From Paenibacillus cellulositrophicus (GTDB lineage Bacteria; Bacillota; Bacilli; Paenibacillales; Paenibacillaceae), in the NCBI RefSeq assembly GCF_009363095.1, contig NZ_CP045295.1, positions 1,178,001 to 1,242,000 on the forward strand: 64,000 bases of DNA, given 5' to 3'. Position 1 is the first letter of the stretch. Each line of letters opens with the position of its first letter. Positions 53,096 through 62,124 of this stretch are shown here, in pieces. The position numbers and the translations under genes were made by a program. The notes under the pieces are model-generated. The model was not told where the DNA came from. It made no database searches and worked only from the letters and a program-made list of their open reading frames with translations.

Positions 53096-53503
53096 TTATT
53101 TTACGCGCTGACTGTAATCAACGTCTTCGGCTCTCTCCGCGTTTTTGAAGTAAACATCATGGATATGCACATTGACTTCAATGACCGTAAGGCCTGTCAT
53201 CATTTCGATGGAGCGCTTGACATTGCGCTGGATTTCCGTCGCCACTTCCGGCAGGCGGTTTCCGTACTCGATAATAACCGAGACGTCGACAGCCGCTTCG
53301 CGCTGGCCGACTTCCACCTTCACGCCTTTGGACAAATTTTTGCGGCCAAGCAGCTCGGCGATGCCTCCGGCAAATCCGCCGCTCATGCCGGCGACGCCCT
53401 TCACTTCCACCGTAGCCAGACCCGCGATCACTTCAATCACTTCAGGTGCTATTTGAATTTCACCGATGTCCGTACGTTCAAATTCACTCGGTAATGTGCT
53501 CAT
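53096..53503 (-). CDS. asp23: Asp23/Gls24 family envelope stress protein
   Basis: 135-aa soluble protein: IQIAPEVIEVIAGLATVEVKGVAGMSGGFAGG (in parts), then VDVSVIIEYGNRLPEVATEIQ and TGLTVIEVNVHIHDV. This is the full DUF322/Asp23 pattern. Asp23 proteins form membrane-associated clouds or filaments linked to cell-wall stress. Encoded with its likely anchor AmaP and DUF2273. In B. subtilis the homologue YqhY lies at the same place, next to accBC. A good sigma-A promoter precedes it. Confidence 0.92.
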   Translation of the reverse strand: MSTLPSEFERTDIGEIQIAPEVIEVIAGLATVEVKGVAGMSGGFAGGIAELLGRKNLSKGVKVEVGQREAAVDVSVIIEYGNRLPEVATEIQRNVKRSIEMMTGLTVIEVNVHIHDVYFKNAERAEDVDYSQRVK

Positions 53504-53578
53504 CCCTGAATCAACACACCTTTCAGATAATATATAAAACCGCTTCAGACGAAAGCAGGATTGCCCCTAATCATTCAT

Positions 53579-53607
53579 ACTATACCATTTGGGGAACTTT
53601 ATGACAA
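53579..53607 (-). promoter_or_regulatory. Sigma-A promoter of asp23
   Basis: Minus strand TTGTCA, 17-base spacer, TATAGT, ~76 bases before asp23. It also lies just past the accC stop, so asp23 is an independent unit. Confidence 0.7.
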
Positions 53608-53624
53608 ACAATCCGAAGCAGGCG

Positions 53625-54968
53625 TCAGATTTCGTTTTCCTCCAAAAACTTGATGTCAAAATCGCCGCGGTTGAACACCGGATGCTCCATCAGCTTCTGA
53701 TGGAACGGAATGGTGGTATGCACGCCCTCGATGACGAATTCGGACAGCGCCCGCTTCATCTTGGCAATCGCCTCCTGACGCGTCGGCGCCCATACGATCA
53801 GCTTCGCGATCATGGAATCGTAGAACGGAGGAATGCTGTAGCCCGGATAGGCCGCGCTGTCCACCCGTACACCAGGACCGCCCGGTGGCAGGTAAAATTG
53901 GATTTTGCCCGGAGCCGGCATAAAGTTGCGGTCCGGATCTTCCGCGTTGACGCGGCATTCGATCGACCAGCCGTTAATTTGAACGTCTTCCTGCGTAAAC
54001 GACAACGGATGACCTTCTGCGACCGAAATCATTTCTTTGATCAAATCCACGTTGGTGACCATTTCCGTAACCGGATGCTCCACCTGAATGCGGGTGTTCA
54101 TTTCCATGAAGTAGAACTGGCCGTCGTTGCCGAGCAGAAACTCGAGCGTGCCCGCACCGGAGTAGTTAACGGCAAGGGCGGCGCGGACTGCGGCTTCACC
54201 CATCCGCTGACGAATGTCGGGGGACAGCACCGGACAAGGCGCTTCCTCGATCAGTTTCTGGCGGCGGCGCTGCACAGAGCAGTCGCGTTCGCCCAGGTGA
54301 ACGACGTTGCCGTGATTGTCGGCAATCACTTGAATCTCAACGTGCTTCATGCCGGTCAAATATTTCTCCAGATAAACGCCGGCATTGCCGAACGCCTTTT
54401 GGGCTTCCTGCTGTGCCGCCGTGATTTGCTTAATCAGCGCCTGCTCGTCCTCAGCGATACGGATTCCTTTTCCGCCGCCGCCGGCCGTCGCTTTGATGAT
54501 CAATGGGTAGCCGATGTCCCGGCCGATCATTATCGCCTCATCCAGATCCTCAACCAGGCCGTCAGAACCCGGAATAACCGGCACGCCGGCGCTCTTCATC
54601 GTCTGCTTCGCAACCGCTTTGTCGCCCATCTTGTTGATGGCGTCGGCCGAAGGTCCGATAAAGGTAATGTTGCAGGACTCGCAAATTTCCGCGAAATCGG
54701 CATTCTCGGCGAGAAATCCGTATCCGGGATGAACGGCGTCGCACTCCGTCAACGTGGCGACGCTCATAATGTTGGTGAAATTCAGGTAACTGTCTTTCGA
54801 AAGCGTAGGGCCAATACAGTATGCCTCGTCCGCCAAACGGACGTGCAGCGCTTCCTTGTCGGCCTCCGAATAAACCGCAACGGTGGAAATGCCGAGCTCG
54901 CGGCAGGCCCGGATAATCCGGACTGCGATTTCACCGCGGTTGGCAATCAGAATTTTTTGAAATTTCAT
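53625..54968 (-). CDS. accC: Acetyl-CoA carboxylase, biotin carboxylase subunit
   Basis: 447-aa ATP-grasp enzyme that carboxylates biotin on AccB, first step of fatty-acid synthesis. Motifs: [60 protein letters not shown] and [19 protein letters not shown] 54968 has GGAGGAGG 8 bases upstream. 28 bases after accB. The paired accDA are elsewhere, as is usual. Confidence 0.96.
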   Translation of the reverse strand: MKFQKILIANRGEIAVRIIRACRELGISTVAVYSEADKEALHVRLADEAYCIGPTLSKDSYLNFTNIMSVATLTECDAVHPGYGFLAENADFAEICESCNITFIGPSADAINKMGDKAVAKQTMKSAGVPVIPGSDGLVEDLDEAIMIGRDIGYPLIIKATAGGGGKGIRIAEDEQALIKQITAAQQEAQKAFGNAGVYLEKYLTGMKHVEIQVIADNHGNVVHLGERDCSVQRRRQKLIEEAPCPVLSPDIRQRMGEAAVRAALAVNYSGAGTLEFLLGNDGQFYFMEMNTRIQVEHPVTEMVTNVDLIKEMISVAEGHPLSFTQEDVQINGWSIECRVNAEDPDRNFMPAPGKIQFYLPPGGPGVRVDSAAYPGYSIPPFYDSMIAKLIVWAPTRQEAIAKMKRALSEFVIEGVHTTIPFHQKLMEHPVFNRGDFDIKFLEENEI

Positions 54969-54996
54969 GCAAGTAACCTCCTCCATTGTGCGGTGC

Positions 54997-55494
54997 CTAT
55001 TCCGACTTCACCAGAAACAGAGGCTGCCCGAATTCCACCAGTTGTCCGTTCTCCGCAAGAATCTCAACGATGGTGCCTTTTACTTCTGCTTCGAGCTCAT
55101 TCATCAGCTTCATCGCTTCAATAATGCAAACCGTCGTTTTCTCGTCAACGCGGTCACCGACGCTGACAAACGGCGCGGCGTCCGGAGAAGAGGCTTTGTA
55201 GAACGTTCCTACCATCGGGGAGACGATTTTATGTAGTGAGGAAGAAGCCGCATCCGGTGCTGCCTGTCCTGCTGCAGGGGCCTGCGCATTATCGGCGGGT
55301 GCCTGTACGTATTGCGGTGCCTGCTGTACGGCAGGGGCCTGTACAAATTGAGGCGCAGCCTGAACGCTAACCACTTCGGTTTTGCCCGGCTTGCGGATGG
55401 AAAGGCGTGCTCCTTCTGATTCAAGTTCAAGTTCATGTACGGAGGTCTCATCGACCAGCTTGATCAATTCTTTTATCTCGTTCAATTTAAACAT
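54997..55494 (-). CDS. accB: Acetyl-CoA carboxylase, biotin carboxyl carrier protein
   Basis: 165-aa BCCP. N-terminal helix ([21 protein letters not shown]), a Pro/Ala/Gln-rich linker ([19 protein letters not shown]), and a C-terminal biotinyl domain with the acceptor Lys in [16 protein letters not shown] 55494 follows AAGGAG by ~10 bases. A TATAAT with TGT extension lies ~70 bases upstream. The linker is longer and more repetitive than in B. subtilis. Confidence 0.95.
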   Translation of the reverse strand: MFKLNEIKELIKLVDETSVHELELESEGARLSIRKPGKTEVVSVQAAPQFVQAPAVQQAPQYVQAPADNAQAPAAGQAAPDAASSSLHKIVSPMVGTFYKASSPDAAPFVSVGDRVDEKTTVCIIEAMKLMNELEAEVKGTIVEILAENGQLVEFGQPLFLVKSE

Positions 55495-55561
55495 TCGCAA
55501 TTCACTCCTTCAGCTGCGTGGAAGCCGTGGCTTCGGACAATTCATACACATAACGATAAGT

Positions 55562-55589
55562 ATTATAACATAATCGGAAGAAATGGAAA
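55562..55589 (-). promoter_or_regulatory. Putative sigma-A promoter of accBC
   Basis: Minus strand TTTCCA, 16-base spacer, TATAAT with extended TGT. No FapR-type palindrome was obvious to me. Confidence 0.5.
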
Positions 55590-55616
55590 GAGTCCTGGGC
55601 TGTCCCGGACTCTTTC
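55586..55616 (-). terminator. Terminator after spoIIIAH
   Basis: Inverted repeat GAAAGAGTCCGGG / CCCAGGACTCTTTC (minus strand, one mismatch, short loop), 26 bases past the spoIIIAH stop. Tail TTTCCATTTC overlaps the accB -35. Confidence 0.75.
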
Positions 55617-55642
55617 GACGATATTTCTGTTTTTCCGCCATT

Positions 55643-56542
55643 TTACTCGGAAACGACTTTCACGCTGACTTTGTCCTGGGTTACTTTCAGCTCTTCCATC
55701 ACCAGCTGAACGATGCCCGCTGCCTGCTTGGCATCCATTTTGTCGCTCAGGACGAGCACTTGGTACTTGTCGTCATTTTCCTTCACGAATGCGTTAGCAA
55801 AAGAGAATTTTTGCTCCAGCTCTTCCTCGATGCTTTCGATGATCGTCTCTTTGTTTTCGAGCGCCTGCAGTTCCTGGCTCGCCTTGGCCGAAGCTTCGCT
55901 GTCCTTGCTCATGTCATTGATCGCCGCCATCAGGTCGTTTGTTTTTTGGGCATTCGTCTGCGACCGCTGCCATTGAAGAGATTCGAGCATGCTGCTGCCT
56001 GTCGAAGCCTGGGAAGCCACTTCCTTCAGGATCTCATCGTCCGTTTTCTCCGTGCTTGCGGTTGTCTTGCCGGCGTCTGTTTTACTTGTGGATGCCGTTT
56101 TATCGTCCGCAGCTTTGTCAGTTGTCGCGTCGCTCTTTTGTCCGGCGTCAGCCGTATCCTTGGCTGTGTCTTTGGCTGCGGCGTCCTTATCGGCCGTGCT
56201 GCCAGCAGCTGCGGTATCCTTCGTCGCATCCTTAGCCGCGTCTTCTTTCGACGTATCCTGGGCTGTATCCTTCGCGGCGGAACCGTCGGCCTTGCCCGCA
56301 TCCGCGGTTTTGTCACCCGATTGGCCCGATGTCACGACTTCGTCTACGACAACCCCGTTGTCTTTGCTGCCGGCCGAGGCCGTCGTCTTGGCGTCTTTGT
56401 CGGTCTTGCTGTCCACCTGCTGGCTGTCGGCGACCGGCGTCTTCGACGTCCCGGAGTCCTCGGTAAACAGATAATATGCGGACAGGACTACCATCAAACT
56501 GAGCATCGACACCAACCAAATCGTTTGTCTTTTACTGTTCAT
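55643..56542 (-). CDS. spoIIIAH: Stage III sporulation protein AH
   Basis: 299-aa mother-cell protein that, with forespore SpoIIQ, forms the intercellular feeding channel. One N-terminal transmembrane helix (residues ~7-25), then a long extracytoplasmic part. The conserved YscJ/FliF-like ring-building domain is at ~residues 185-299 (SLQWQRSQTNAQKTNDL to the end). Between them, residues ~40-165 are low-complexity Ala/Lys/Asp/Thr with repeats such as AAKDT and DTAKDTA. This makes the protein ~80 residues longer than in B. subtilis. AGGAGG precedes ATG 56542. Confidence 0.94.
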   Translation of the reverse strand: MNSKRQTIWLVSMLSLMVVLSAYYLFTEDSGTSKTPVADSQQVDSKTDKDAKTTASAGSKDNGVVVDEVVTSGQSGDKTADAGKADGSAAKDTAQDTSKEDAAKDATKDTAAAGSTADKDAAAKDTAKDTADAGQKSDATTDKAADDKTASTSKTDAGKTTASTEKTDDEILKEVASQASTGSSMLESLQWQRSQTNAQKTNDLMAAINDMSKDSEASAKASQELQALENKETIIESIEEELEQKFSFANAFVKENDDKYQVLVLSDKMDAKQAAGIVQLVMEELKVTQDKVSVKVVSE

Positions 56543-56591
56543 TCGTTAAATCCTCCTCATAAGTCAACTGGATTATATCGGGGAAATCGGC

Positions 56592-57230
56592 TTACCCCTG
56601 CTTGCGCGGAACGACGGAGATCCGGTAATCCGGTACGTTCAGGCCTTTTTCCACCGCGTCCACAATCAAGTTGCGAACCACTTCGTTCTCTGCACCTTTG
56701 GCTACGATCAGCACCCCGCGAATTTGCGGCTTTACCTTTTTCGTAATGATCGGCGTCTGCGTTCCCGACTGCTCGTAGGTGACGATCTCGCCATCCCGGG
56801 TATACTGGGTCGTATGGCGCTGACCGCCGTTCGCGTCGTTTTCTTCCGACTGCTGCTGGGAGTCTTTCACATTCCGTTGATAGACGATTTCCTCCGTGGA
56901 ATCCACCGTGACCATGACGTCCACCGTGCCTACGCCAACGATTTTCTCCAAAATGTCCTTCATCCTGCCTTCGGCCGCTTCCTCAATCGCTGCAAAGTCC
57001 GAAGTCTGACCTGCCGAGCTCTGGAACGTTTCCTGGGACTCAGCCCCAGCCGGAGGCTCCCTCCCTATGTTTTCGTTATCGAGTTTCTTCACATTGACAA
57101 AGGAGTTGAACAGCACGATTGCCACCCCGATCAAGCCGACGATAATTAGCCACCTGAACGTATGTACTCGCTTCGTCCCTCCCTGTCCGCCCCCCAGCCA
57201 TTGCTCGAGCTTCTTCAGCCACTTCCCCAT
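56592..57230 (-). CDS. spoIIIAG: Stage III sporulation protein AG
   Basis: 212-aa protein forming large rings in the outer forespore membrane as part of the SpoIIIA-SpoIIQ channel. One transmembrane helix at ~residues 24-45, then the ring-building domain. Conserved: MKDILEKIVGVGTVDVMVTVDS, RGVLIVAKGAENEVVRNLIVDAVE (in parts). GGAGGTG precedes ATG 57230. Sixteen bases after spoIIIAF. Confidence 0.95.
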   Translation of the reverse strand: MGKWLKKLEQWLGGGQGGTKRVHTFRWLIIVGLIGVAIVLFNSFVNVKKLDNENIGREPPAGAESQETFQSSAGQTSDFAAIEEAAEGRMKDILEKIVGVGTVDVMVTVDSTEEIVYQRNVKDSQQQSEENDANGGQRHTTQYTRDGEIVTYEQSGTQTPIITKKVKPQIRGVLIVAKGAENEVVRNLIVDAVEKGLNVPDYRISVVPRKQG

Positions 57231-57246
57231 CGTTTCACCTCCGCCT

Positions 57247-58011
57247 TCATAACCGGGACTCCTGCCCGGATCCGCTTCGTACCGTGATCACTTCCGGATC
57301 GATATTCCATTCGCTTGCCAACAGCTTGCGGACTTCGCCGGCGCTCTTGTCATCCACAGCGCCTGCGGCCTCCTGCGCTTGATCCTCACCCGGATCAGAA
57401 TTCATTTGATCTGTTCCAGCCTGCTTCTCATCCGGCTCAATCGTGACCTGCACGTGAACCGGCTTCACCGGCTCGATCTGGATGCCGCTCTCCCCCTGGG
57501 TGCCGCCCGAACTGCCCGAATCGCCTTGCGAATCCCTCATTGTAACGGTGACTGCGCTAATGTGTGGCTGTGACTGACCGGCTCCGGCATTCGGATCGTC
57601 GTTAGACTGCGGCAGCCCCAGCACAACCTGCACGTTCGCGGGTTCTTCACCGGTTTGCTGCTTGATCTGTTCCTTCATGGTGGAAGCGACCTGCTCTCCC
57701 GCCCACTGGAGCGTTTGTTTCTGCTGCCGGTGCTTGATCTGTTCGGCCTCGTCCATAATCTGCTCGAGGCTGGTTTTGGAGCTGCTGCCGCCCGGCTGCC
57801 GGTCCATCCGGCTGATCGCTGCGCTCAACTTGTCGAGCGGCGCGTCTGTCACGATCCGGATCAGCGGATTGAGCAGGGTGACCAGCACGAGCAGGCTCAG
57901 GACCAGCTTGACGTAGCGTTCCATGGATCTGCTCGGCAGCAGCATGTCGACGAAGGTGGCAAGCAGCACGACCATGACGACCTCTTTCAGCCAGTTTCCA
58001 AGCCATTCCAC
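57247..58011 (-). CDS. spoIIIAF: Stage III sporulation protein AF
   Basis: 254-aa protein with two N-terminal transmembrane helices (residues ~8-25 and ~33-52: KLVLSLLVLVTLLNPLIRIV) and a soluble ring-building-like domain. The latter carries a long Gly/Ser/Gln/Asp-rich insertion (~145-225) before the final RKLLASEWNIDPEVITV. Start GTG 58011 with GGGAGAGG upstream. Part of the spoIIIA operon; somewhat longer than B. subtilis SpoIIIAF because of the insertion. Confidence 0.92.
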   Translation of the reverse strand: MEWLGNWLKEVVMVVLLATFVDMLLPSRSMERYVKLVLSLLVLVTLLNPLIRIVTDAPLDKLSAAISRMDRQPGGSSSKTSLEQIMDEAEQIKHRQQKQTLQWAGEQVASTMKEQIKQQTGEEPANVQVVLGLPQSNDDPNAGAGQSQPHISAVTVTMRDSQGDSGSSGGTQGESGIQIEPVKPVHVQVTIEPDEKQAGTDQMNSDPGEDQAQEAAGAVDDKSAGEVRKLLASEWNIDPEVITVRSGSGQESRL

Positions 58012-58026
58012 GGGCTTCCTCTCCCT

Positions 58027-59217
58027 TCACCGCATCATGACGGTCACATTGCCAGCCGTCAGCATGATGGTGATCGCCAGGAAAAACATCAGTCCGACCG
58101 CCGCCAGAGCGGCAAAGACGTAAATCATGCTTTTGCCGATCGTGTCCAGGCAGGCGGTGATCGGGGAATCGCCGAGCGGCTGCATGATGGCTGCCGATAC
58201 TTTGTAGATCAGCGCAAGCGTCAGGATTTTGATGGCCGGAAAGGCGCAAAGGAACAGGATGATGATGACGCCTGCCAGACCGATGGAGTTTTTCACCAGC
58301 AGCGATGCCGAGATCACCGTGTCCGTCGCATCCGCAAACATTTTGCCGACGACCGGAATGAAGCTTCCGGAGACGTATTTGGCCGCCCGGATCGTCACCC
58401 CGTCGGTGATGGATCCCGTGATTCCCTGCACGGAGATAACGCCGAGAAAGATCGTCAGCAGCACCCCGAGCAGCCCCACGCTGATATTGCGCAGCAAGTT
58501 CGCCATCTGCGTCAGCTTGTACTTATCCGACAGCGAGCTGACCAGATGAAGCACGGCAGAGAAGAAGAGCAGCGGAAACACCATGACGTGGATCAGCGTT
58601 CCGATCGTATTGATCATGAAGATGATCAGCGGATGCGTAACGGACACGGTGACGATGTTGCCCATCGAAGCCAGTAGCGCGAACAGTAGCGGTACCATCG
58701 CCATCATGAAGTCGATCATCCGGTCGATCGCCTCTTTGGCATAACCGATCGCGACGTTGAAGCTGTTGATGGCCAGCACGATGATGACCATATAGCATAG
58801 GGCGTATGCGACTTTGCTCACCGTTTTCCTCTCAAAAGCCGCCTGAAGCGTCTCCAGAATCATGCTCATGATGCTCAGGATGACGATCGTGACGAGCAGC
58901 TTGCCGTTGTACAGCACCTCATGCCACATAAAGGTCCCTGCCGCGGTCAGCACCGATTTGAGGCTGAAGCCGCTGCCGCCGGGAAGGAGCATATCCATGA
59001 AGGATGGTGTTTTCTGGTCCGGAAAAAATCCCCCGTATTCCTTCATCAAGGTGTCCCAGTACTTCTCCACCTGATCCTTCGGCAAATTCTCCGCCTGGCT
59101 CTGGATCAGCTGATCCGTGGGTGAAGCCGCAAAGACCCGGGTGATCCCTGCCACCATGAACACGATAAACAAAATAACAATGTGCATCTTGTCCGGCAGC
59201 CTCTGCAGTCCCGGCAT
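58027..59217 (-). CDS. spoIIIAE: Stage III sporulation protein AE
   Basis: 396-aa polytopic membrane protein, the likely transporter-like core of the SpoIIIA complex. Signal-like N-terminus, then eight or so hydrophobic segments from ~residue 90. Conserved: GSFIPVVGKMFADATDTVI and SPITACLDTIGKSM. GAGGGGTG precedes ATG 59217. Known to be essential for sigma-G activity through the feeding channel. Confidence 0.95.
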   Translation of the reverse strand: MPGLQRLPDKMHIVILFIVFMVAGITRVFAASPTDQLIQSQAENLPKDQVEKYWDTLMKEYGGFFPDQKTPSFMDMLLPGGSGFSLKSVLTAAGTFMWHEVLYNGKLLVTIVILSIMSMILETLQAAFERKTVSKVAYALCYMVIIVLAINSFNVAIGYAKEAIDRMIDFMMAMVPLLFALLASMGNIVTVSVTHPLIIFMINTIGTLIHVMVFPLLFFSAVLHLVSSLSDKYKLTQMANLLRNISVGLLGVLLTIFLGVISVQGITGSITDGVTIRAAKYVSGSFIPVVGKMFADATDTVISASLLVKNSIGLAGVIIILFLCAFPAIKILTLALIYKVSAAIMQPLGDSPITACLDTIGKSMIYVFAALAAVGLMFFLAITIMLTAGNVTVMMR

Positions 59218-59234
59218 GTCTTCACCCCTCTCCT

Positions 59235-59624
59235 TCAGGCTGGCAGCAGCTTAAGCACCGTTTCGATGATAATGCCGATAATGGGGATAGCAAGCACCAT
59301 GATCAGCACCTTGCCCGCGAGTTCGATTTTGGAAGCGATGCTTTCCTGCCCGGCGTCTCTGACGAGCTGCGCCCCAAACTCGGCGATATAAGCGATCCCT
59401 ATAATTTTCAGTATCGTTTTCAGGTAGATCATCTGGACTCCCGATGCCTCGGCCAGCCGCTGGAGCTCCTGGATCACCATACCGATTTTGCCGATCAGGA
59501 ACATGAAGATCAGCACGCCGGTCGCGGCGGCCAGGACGAAAGCGAACATCGGCTTGTGCTCCTTGATGACGAGGATCAGAATCGTGGACAGAAGCCCAAG
59601 GCCTACCACTTGAATAATTTCCAT
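59235..59624 (-). CDS. spoIIIAD: Stage III sporulation protein AD
   Basis: 129-aa membrane protein with about four helices: QVVGLGLLSTILILVIKE, FAFVLAAATGVLIFMFLIG, and YIAEFGAQLVRDAGQESIASKIELAGK (partly shown). ATG 59624 is chosen by alignment with B. subtilis; the SD (GGGGTTG) is modest. Twelve bases after spoIIIAC, to which it is related. Confidence 0.94.
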   Translation of the reverse strand: MEIIQVVGLGLLSTILILVIKEHKPMFAFVLAAATGVLIFMFLIGKIGMVIQELQRLAEASGVQMIYLKTILKIIGIAYIAEFGAQLVRDAGQESIASKIELAGKVLIMVLAIPIIGIIIETVLKLLPA

Positions 59625-59636
59625 GGTTAGCAACCC

Positions 59637-59840
59637 CTACTGGAACAAAAAGATAGTTTTGATCTCCTGCAGCAGGTTATCGAGCAGCCGGACGACCATG
59701 AACAGCACCACGACAAAACCAATGACCGTCACCCAATGAGCCATATCCTCTTTTCCCATTTGCTTCAGCACTGTGTGAATCATGGCAATGATGATGCCGA
59801 TTCCCGCAATCTGGAAAATTGCGTTCACTTCAAAGTTCAT
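59637..59840 (-). CDS. spoIIIAC: Stage III sporulation protein AC
   Basis: 67-aa protein with two transmembrane helices (residues ~6-22 and ~35-55): AIFQIAGIGIIIAMIHTVLK and WVTVIGFVVVLFMVVRLL. Exact size for the family. GAGGTG precedes ATG 59840. Part of the spoIIIA operon. Confidence 0.95.
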   Translation of the reverse strand: MNFEVNAIFQIAGIGIIIAMIHTVLKQMGKEDMAHWVTVIGFVVVLFMVVRLLDNLLQEIKTIFLFQ

Positions 59841-59854
59841 TCCTAGGCACCTCG

Positions 59855-60373
59855 CTAAAAGATCAAAATAACGATCAATGCTCCGATGAGCAGCCCGAGA
59901 CTTTTACTGATCTTCTCGTATTTGGCCTGGTCGTCCCTGGCTGTTGCTTCTTCATGCTTCAACTGCTCGACGGCCAGCTGGATGTGCTTGATTTGGTCCT
60001 GCCGGTCGCTTGTCCCGAGCGTGAAGCTGAGCTGATGCAGCACCTCGCGTTCAGGTGCCTTCATGGAGGTCCGCTTCCAGTTCTCATGGAGAGAACGCTG
60101 GAGACTCTCCTGGGCGGTCAATCCTGTGGCCGGCCCCATCTCACGTGCTGCATTCAGAAAAAAGGTATGGAGAGGCTCCCGCATTTGATCCGCTATTTTG
60201 CGAAGTGCTTCCGGAAGTGGGGTAAATCCATAGGTGATTTCGGTCGACAGCCGCTGCAGGGCCAGGATCAGCTCCCGGATCTGCTTCGGCCGGCTGGCAA
60301 ACTGCCTGGCCTGATGGAATCCGGCCAGTGTGCCGGACAGCAGAATGAGCACGGCGCCAAAAAGCTTAAGCAA
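59855..60373 (-). CDS. spoIIIAB: Stage III sporulation protein AB
   Basis: 172-aa protein with hydrophobic ends (residues ~4-18 and ~155-172) and a helical GspF-like middle: RPKQIRELILALQRLSTEI, YGFTPLPEALRKIADQM. Start TTG 60373 with GAGGGGTGA ~9 bases upstream; it overlaps the spoIIIAA stop by 8 bases. Likely the membrane partner of the SpoIIIAA ATPase. Confidence 0.94.
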   Translation of the reverse strand: MLKLFGAVLILLSGTLAGFHQARQFASRPKQIRELILALQRLSTEITYGFTPLPEALRKIADQMREPLHTFFLNAAREMGPATGLTAQESLQRSLHENWKRTSMKAPEREVLHQLSFTLGTSDRQDQIKHIQLAVEQLKHEEATARDDQAKYEKISKSLGLLIGALIVILIF

Positions 60374-61409
60374 GGAAGTTCACCCCTCTCTGGCTGCCCG
60401 TCTGAAGCTGCAGCGGCCGGTGCTGCTGGTCGAGGATCCGGCAGCTTAACCCTTGTGCCTTCCTTTTTAAAAGAACGTACCTCTCAAACATTCCGGTTTC
60501 TATGAGCCCGGCCAGGGCAGGCCGATGCTTCAGCTCTTCGATGCCGCCGGCATGCGCCGTGGCGACGACCGTAATGCCCGCATGCAGCGCCTCCGTCACC
60601 GATTCGGCGTCCTCTCCCCGGCCGATCTCATCCACCATCAGAACATCCGGTGACATGGACCGGATCATCATCATCATGCCTTCCGCCTTTGGACAGGCAT
60701 CCATCACGTCGGTGCGTGGTCCGACGTCAAAGCTCGGCACGCCTTTGAGGCAGCCGGCGATCTCGGAACGCTCGTCGACGATGCCCACCTTCATCCCCGG
60801 CAGGCTGGATTTGCCAAGCCCGGGGAGCCCGCTGCTGATCTGTCTCGCCAAATCCCGCAGGAGGGTCGTCTTGCCCTGCTGCGGTGCCGAGAGCAGAAGC
60901 GTATGCCGAATCCTGTTTCCTTCCCTATCGATCAGAAAGGGGAGGATGCCGTCAGCGGCACCCTTCACTTCCCGGGCAATCCGCACATTGAATCCGCTGA
61001 TATCGCGGATATGCTCGACATGTCCGGCGTGAAGCACAGTTCTTCCTGCCAAGCCGATGCGGTGTCCGCCGGGAATGGTGATAAAGCCTTTGCGTAGCTC
61101 TTCCTCCATCGTGTACAGCGAATGGTTGCTGATCAGATCGAGCAGCCTTCGGCTGACCTCCCGCTGCGGCTTGTACGCCTTGTCCGCATCCAGCGTCAGC
61201 GTGCTTTGTCCCGTAACATAGTGGTGTGAGCCTGCGCCGTTGATCTCCAGCGGCCTGCCTTCACGGATGCGTACCTCCTCCACGACGCTCAGAATATGGT
61301 GAGGGAGCTGGTGAAGGATCGATTTGACCGGCTCCGGAAGTAACTCCAGCCAGTTTGGATTTGTAATAGGACCACCCCCGTGCTGCCTTTCTCCTGCAAG
61401 CTTGTTCAA
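60366..61409 (-). CDS. spoIIIAA: Stage III sporulation protein AA (ATPase)
   Basis: 347-aa secretion-ATPase-like protein powering the SpoIIIA complex. Walker A LLSAPQQGKTTLLRDLARQI, VGIVDERSEIAG, MSPDVLMVDEIGRGEDAES (Walker B) and VATAHAGG. The open frame begins at TTG 61409 with no good SD. No ATG or GTG occurs before the conserved NWLELLPEPVKSIL, so the true start is unclear (it may be the TTG, or an ATT after GGGGGTGG at ~61364). First gene of the operon. Confidence 0.9.
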   Translation of the reverse strand: MNKLAGERQHGGGPITNPNWLELLPEPVKSILHQLPHHILSVVEEVRIREGRPLEINGAGSHHYVTGQSTLTLDADKAYKPQREVSRRLLDLISNHSLYTMEEELRKGFITIPGGHRIGLAGRTVLHAGHVEHIRDISGFNVRIAREVKGAADGILPFLIDREGNRIRHTLLLSAPQQGKTTLLRDLARQISSGLPGLGKSSLPGMKVGIVDERSEIAGCLKGVPSFDVGPRTDVMDACPKAEGMMMMIRSMSPDVLMVDEIGRGEDAESVTEALHAGITVVATAHAGGIEELKHRPALAGLIETGMFERYVLLKRKAQGLSCRILDQQHRPLQLQTGSQRGVNFLA

Positions 61410-61445
61410 CTTCTGATGGATAAACTACTAGATGTTTTCTTACTT

Positions 61446-61474
61446 ATGTCTATGCTTGGCCCCTAAATTTATGA
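61446..61474 (-). promoter_or_regulatory. Putative sigma-E promoter of the spoIIIA operon
   Basis: Minus strand TCATAAA (exact KMATAWW), 13-base spacer, CATAGACAT (similar to CATACAAT), ~37 bases before the TTG of spoIIIAA. The B. subtilis operon is sigma-E dependent. Confidence 0.55.
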
Positions 61475-61487
61475 CCACTGTAATCTA

Positions 61488-61751
61488 TCATTTTTTGAGA
61501 ATGCCGATTAAGAGACAGGACACGCCGAAAAAGATCCACGCCATCTTTCCCCAGGAGAGCTTATCGGCCACGCCGATGAGCCCGATGGAAGTCGTCAGGA
61601 TGAGCACCGTCGGCCCGACGAATGCCAGCAGGGAATTGACCGCCAGCGCCTTATCTACCTGAGCGAGCTTTAGCATCAGCAGCGCGGCGGCGATTTCCAG
61701 GCTTCCGGAGATAAAACGCAGCGTAGCCATGCTGAGCACGAACTTGTCCAC
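61488..61751 (-). CDS. yqhV: DUF2619 membrane protein (YqhV-like)
   Basis: 87-aa protein with three hydrophobic helices (residues ~8-28, ~38-60, ~67-85). It matches YqhV, which lies directly upstream of spoIIIAA in B. subtilis. Function unknown, presumably sporulation related. Start GTG 61751 with AGGGGG ~9 bases upstream. Confidence 0.85.
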   Translation of the reverse strand: MDKFVLSMATLRFISGSLEIAAALLMLKLAQVDKALAVNSLLAFVGPTVLILTTSIGLIGVADKLSWGKMAWIFFGVSCLLIGILKK

Positions 61752-62124
61752 TAAAATGACCCCCTTTTGCGAGATTGTACTTCTAACCTCATAGATATGC
61801 GGGACTCTCTCTTTTTAGTTGTCTTTTACAAGAAAGATACGGAAAATAACTTGGCAAAACGGAGCTGCTTCACTGATTATCAAAAGAGTCATGACAAAGC
61901 CTCTATTTAATAACTCCTATATTCGGAACAAAATGCTCCGGGCTTGCATATATTGTTTGATGAAATACCTATCCGCTTGTCAGTTGCCTGGGTTGGATCC
62001 GTCTGCAGACAAACTGCCTGCATCCGGCCGACCAAGAGAGGACCGTTCAACCATCGGCATCTTCAGGGCTAAGCAGCTGAAAGAGGTGTCGTATTATTTA
62101 CAGATGCATAAGGAGGATTTATCC
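61752..62124. other. 373-base intergenic region between yqhV and comB
   Basis: No recognised gene. The comB frame stays open back to 61819, but that segment (Lys/Arg/Leu-rich, no SD) is not family-like. I could not place a convincing sigma-A, sigma-E or sigma-G promoter for comB. No terminator-like hairpin was seen. Confidence 0.5.

Noticed and set aside
53589..55124. 511-codon plus-strand ORF opposite accC/accB
   Set aside because: Runs antisense to well-supported accC and the end of accB, is His/Arg-rich as expected of a shadow frame, and has no SD or family resemblance.
61819..62124. 102-codon N-terminal extension of comB
   Set aside because: Not family-like; the ATG at 62125 has a perfect SD and begins the usual MRVDV N-terminus.
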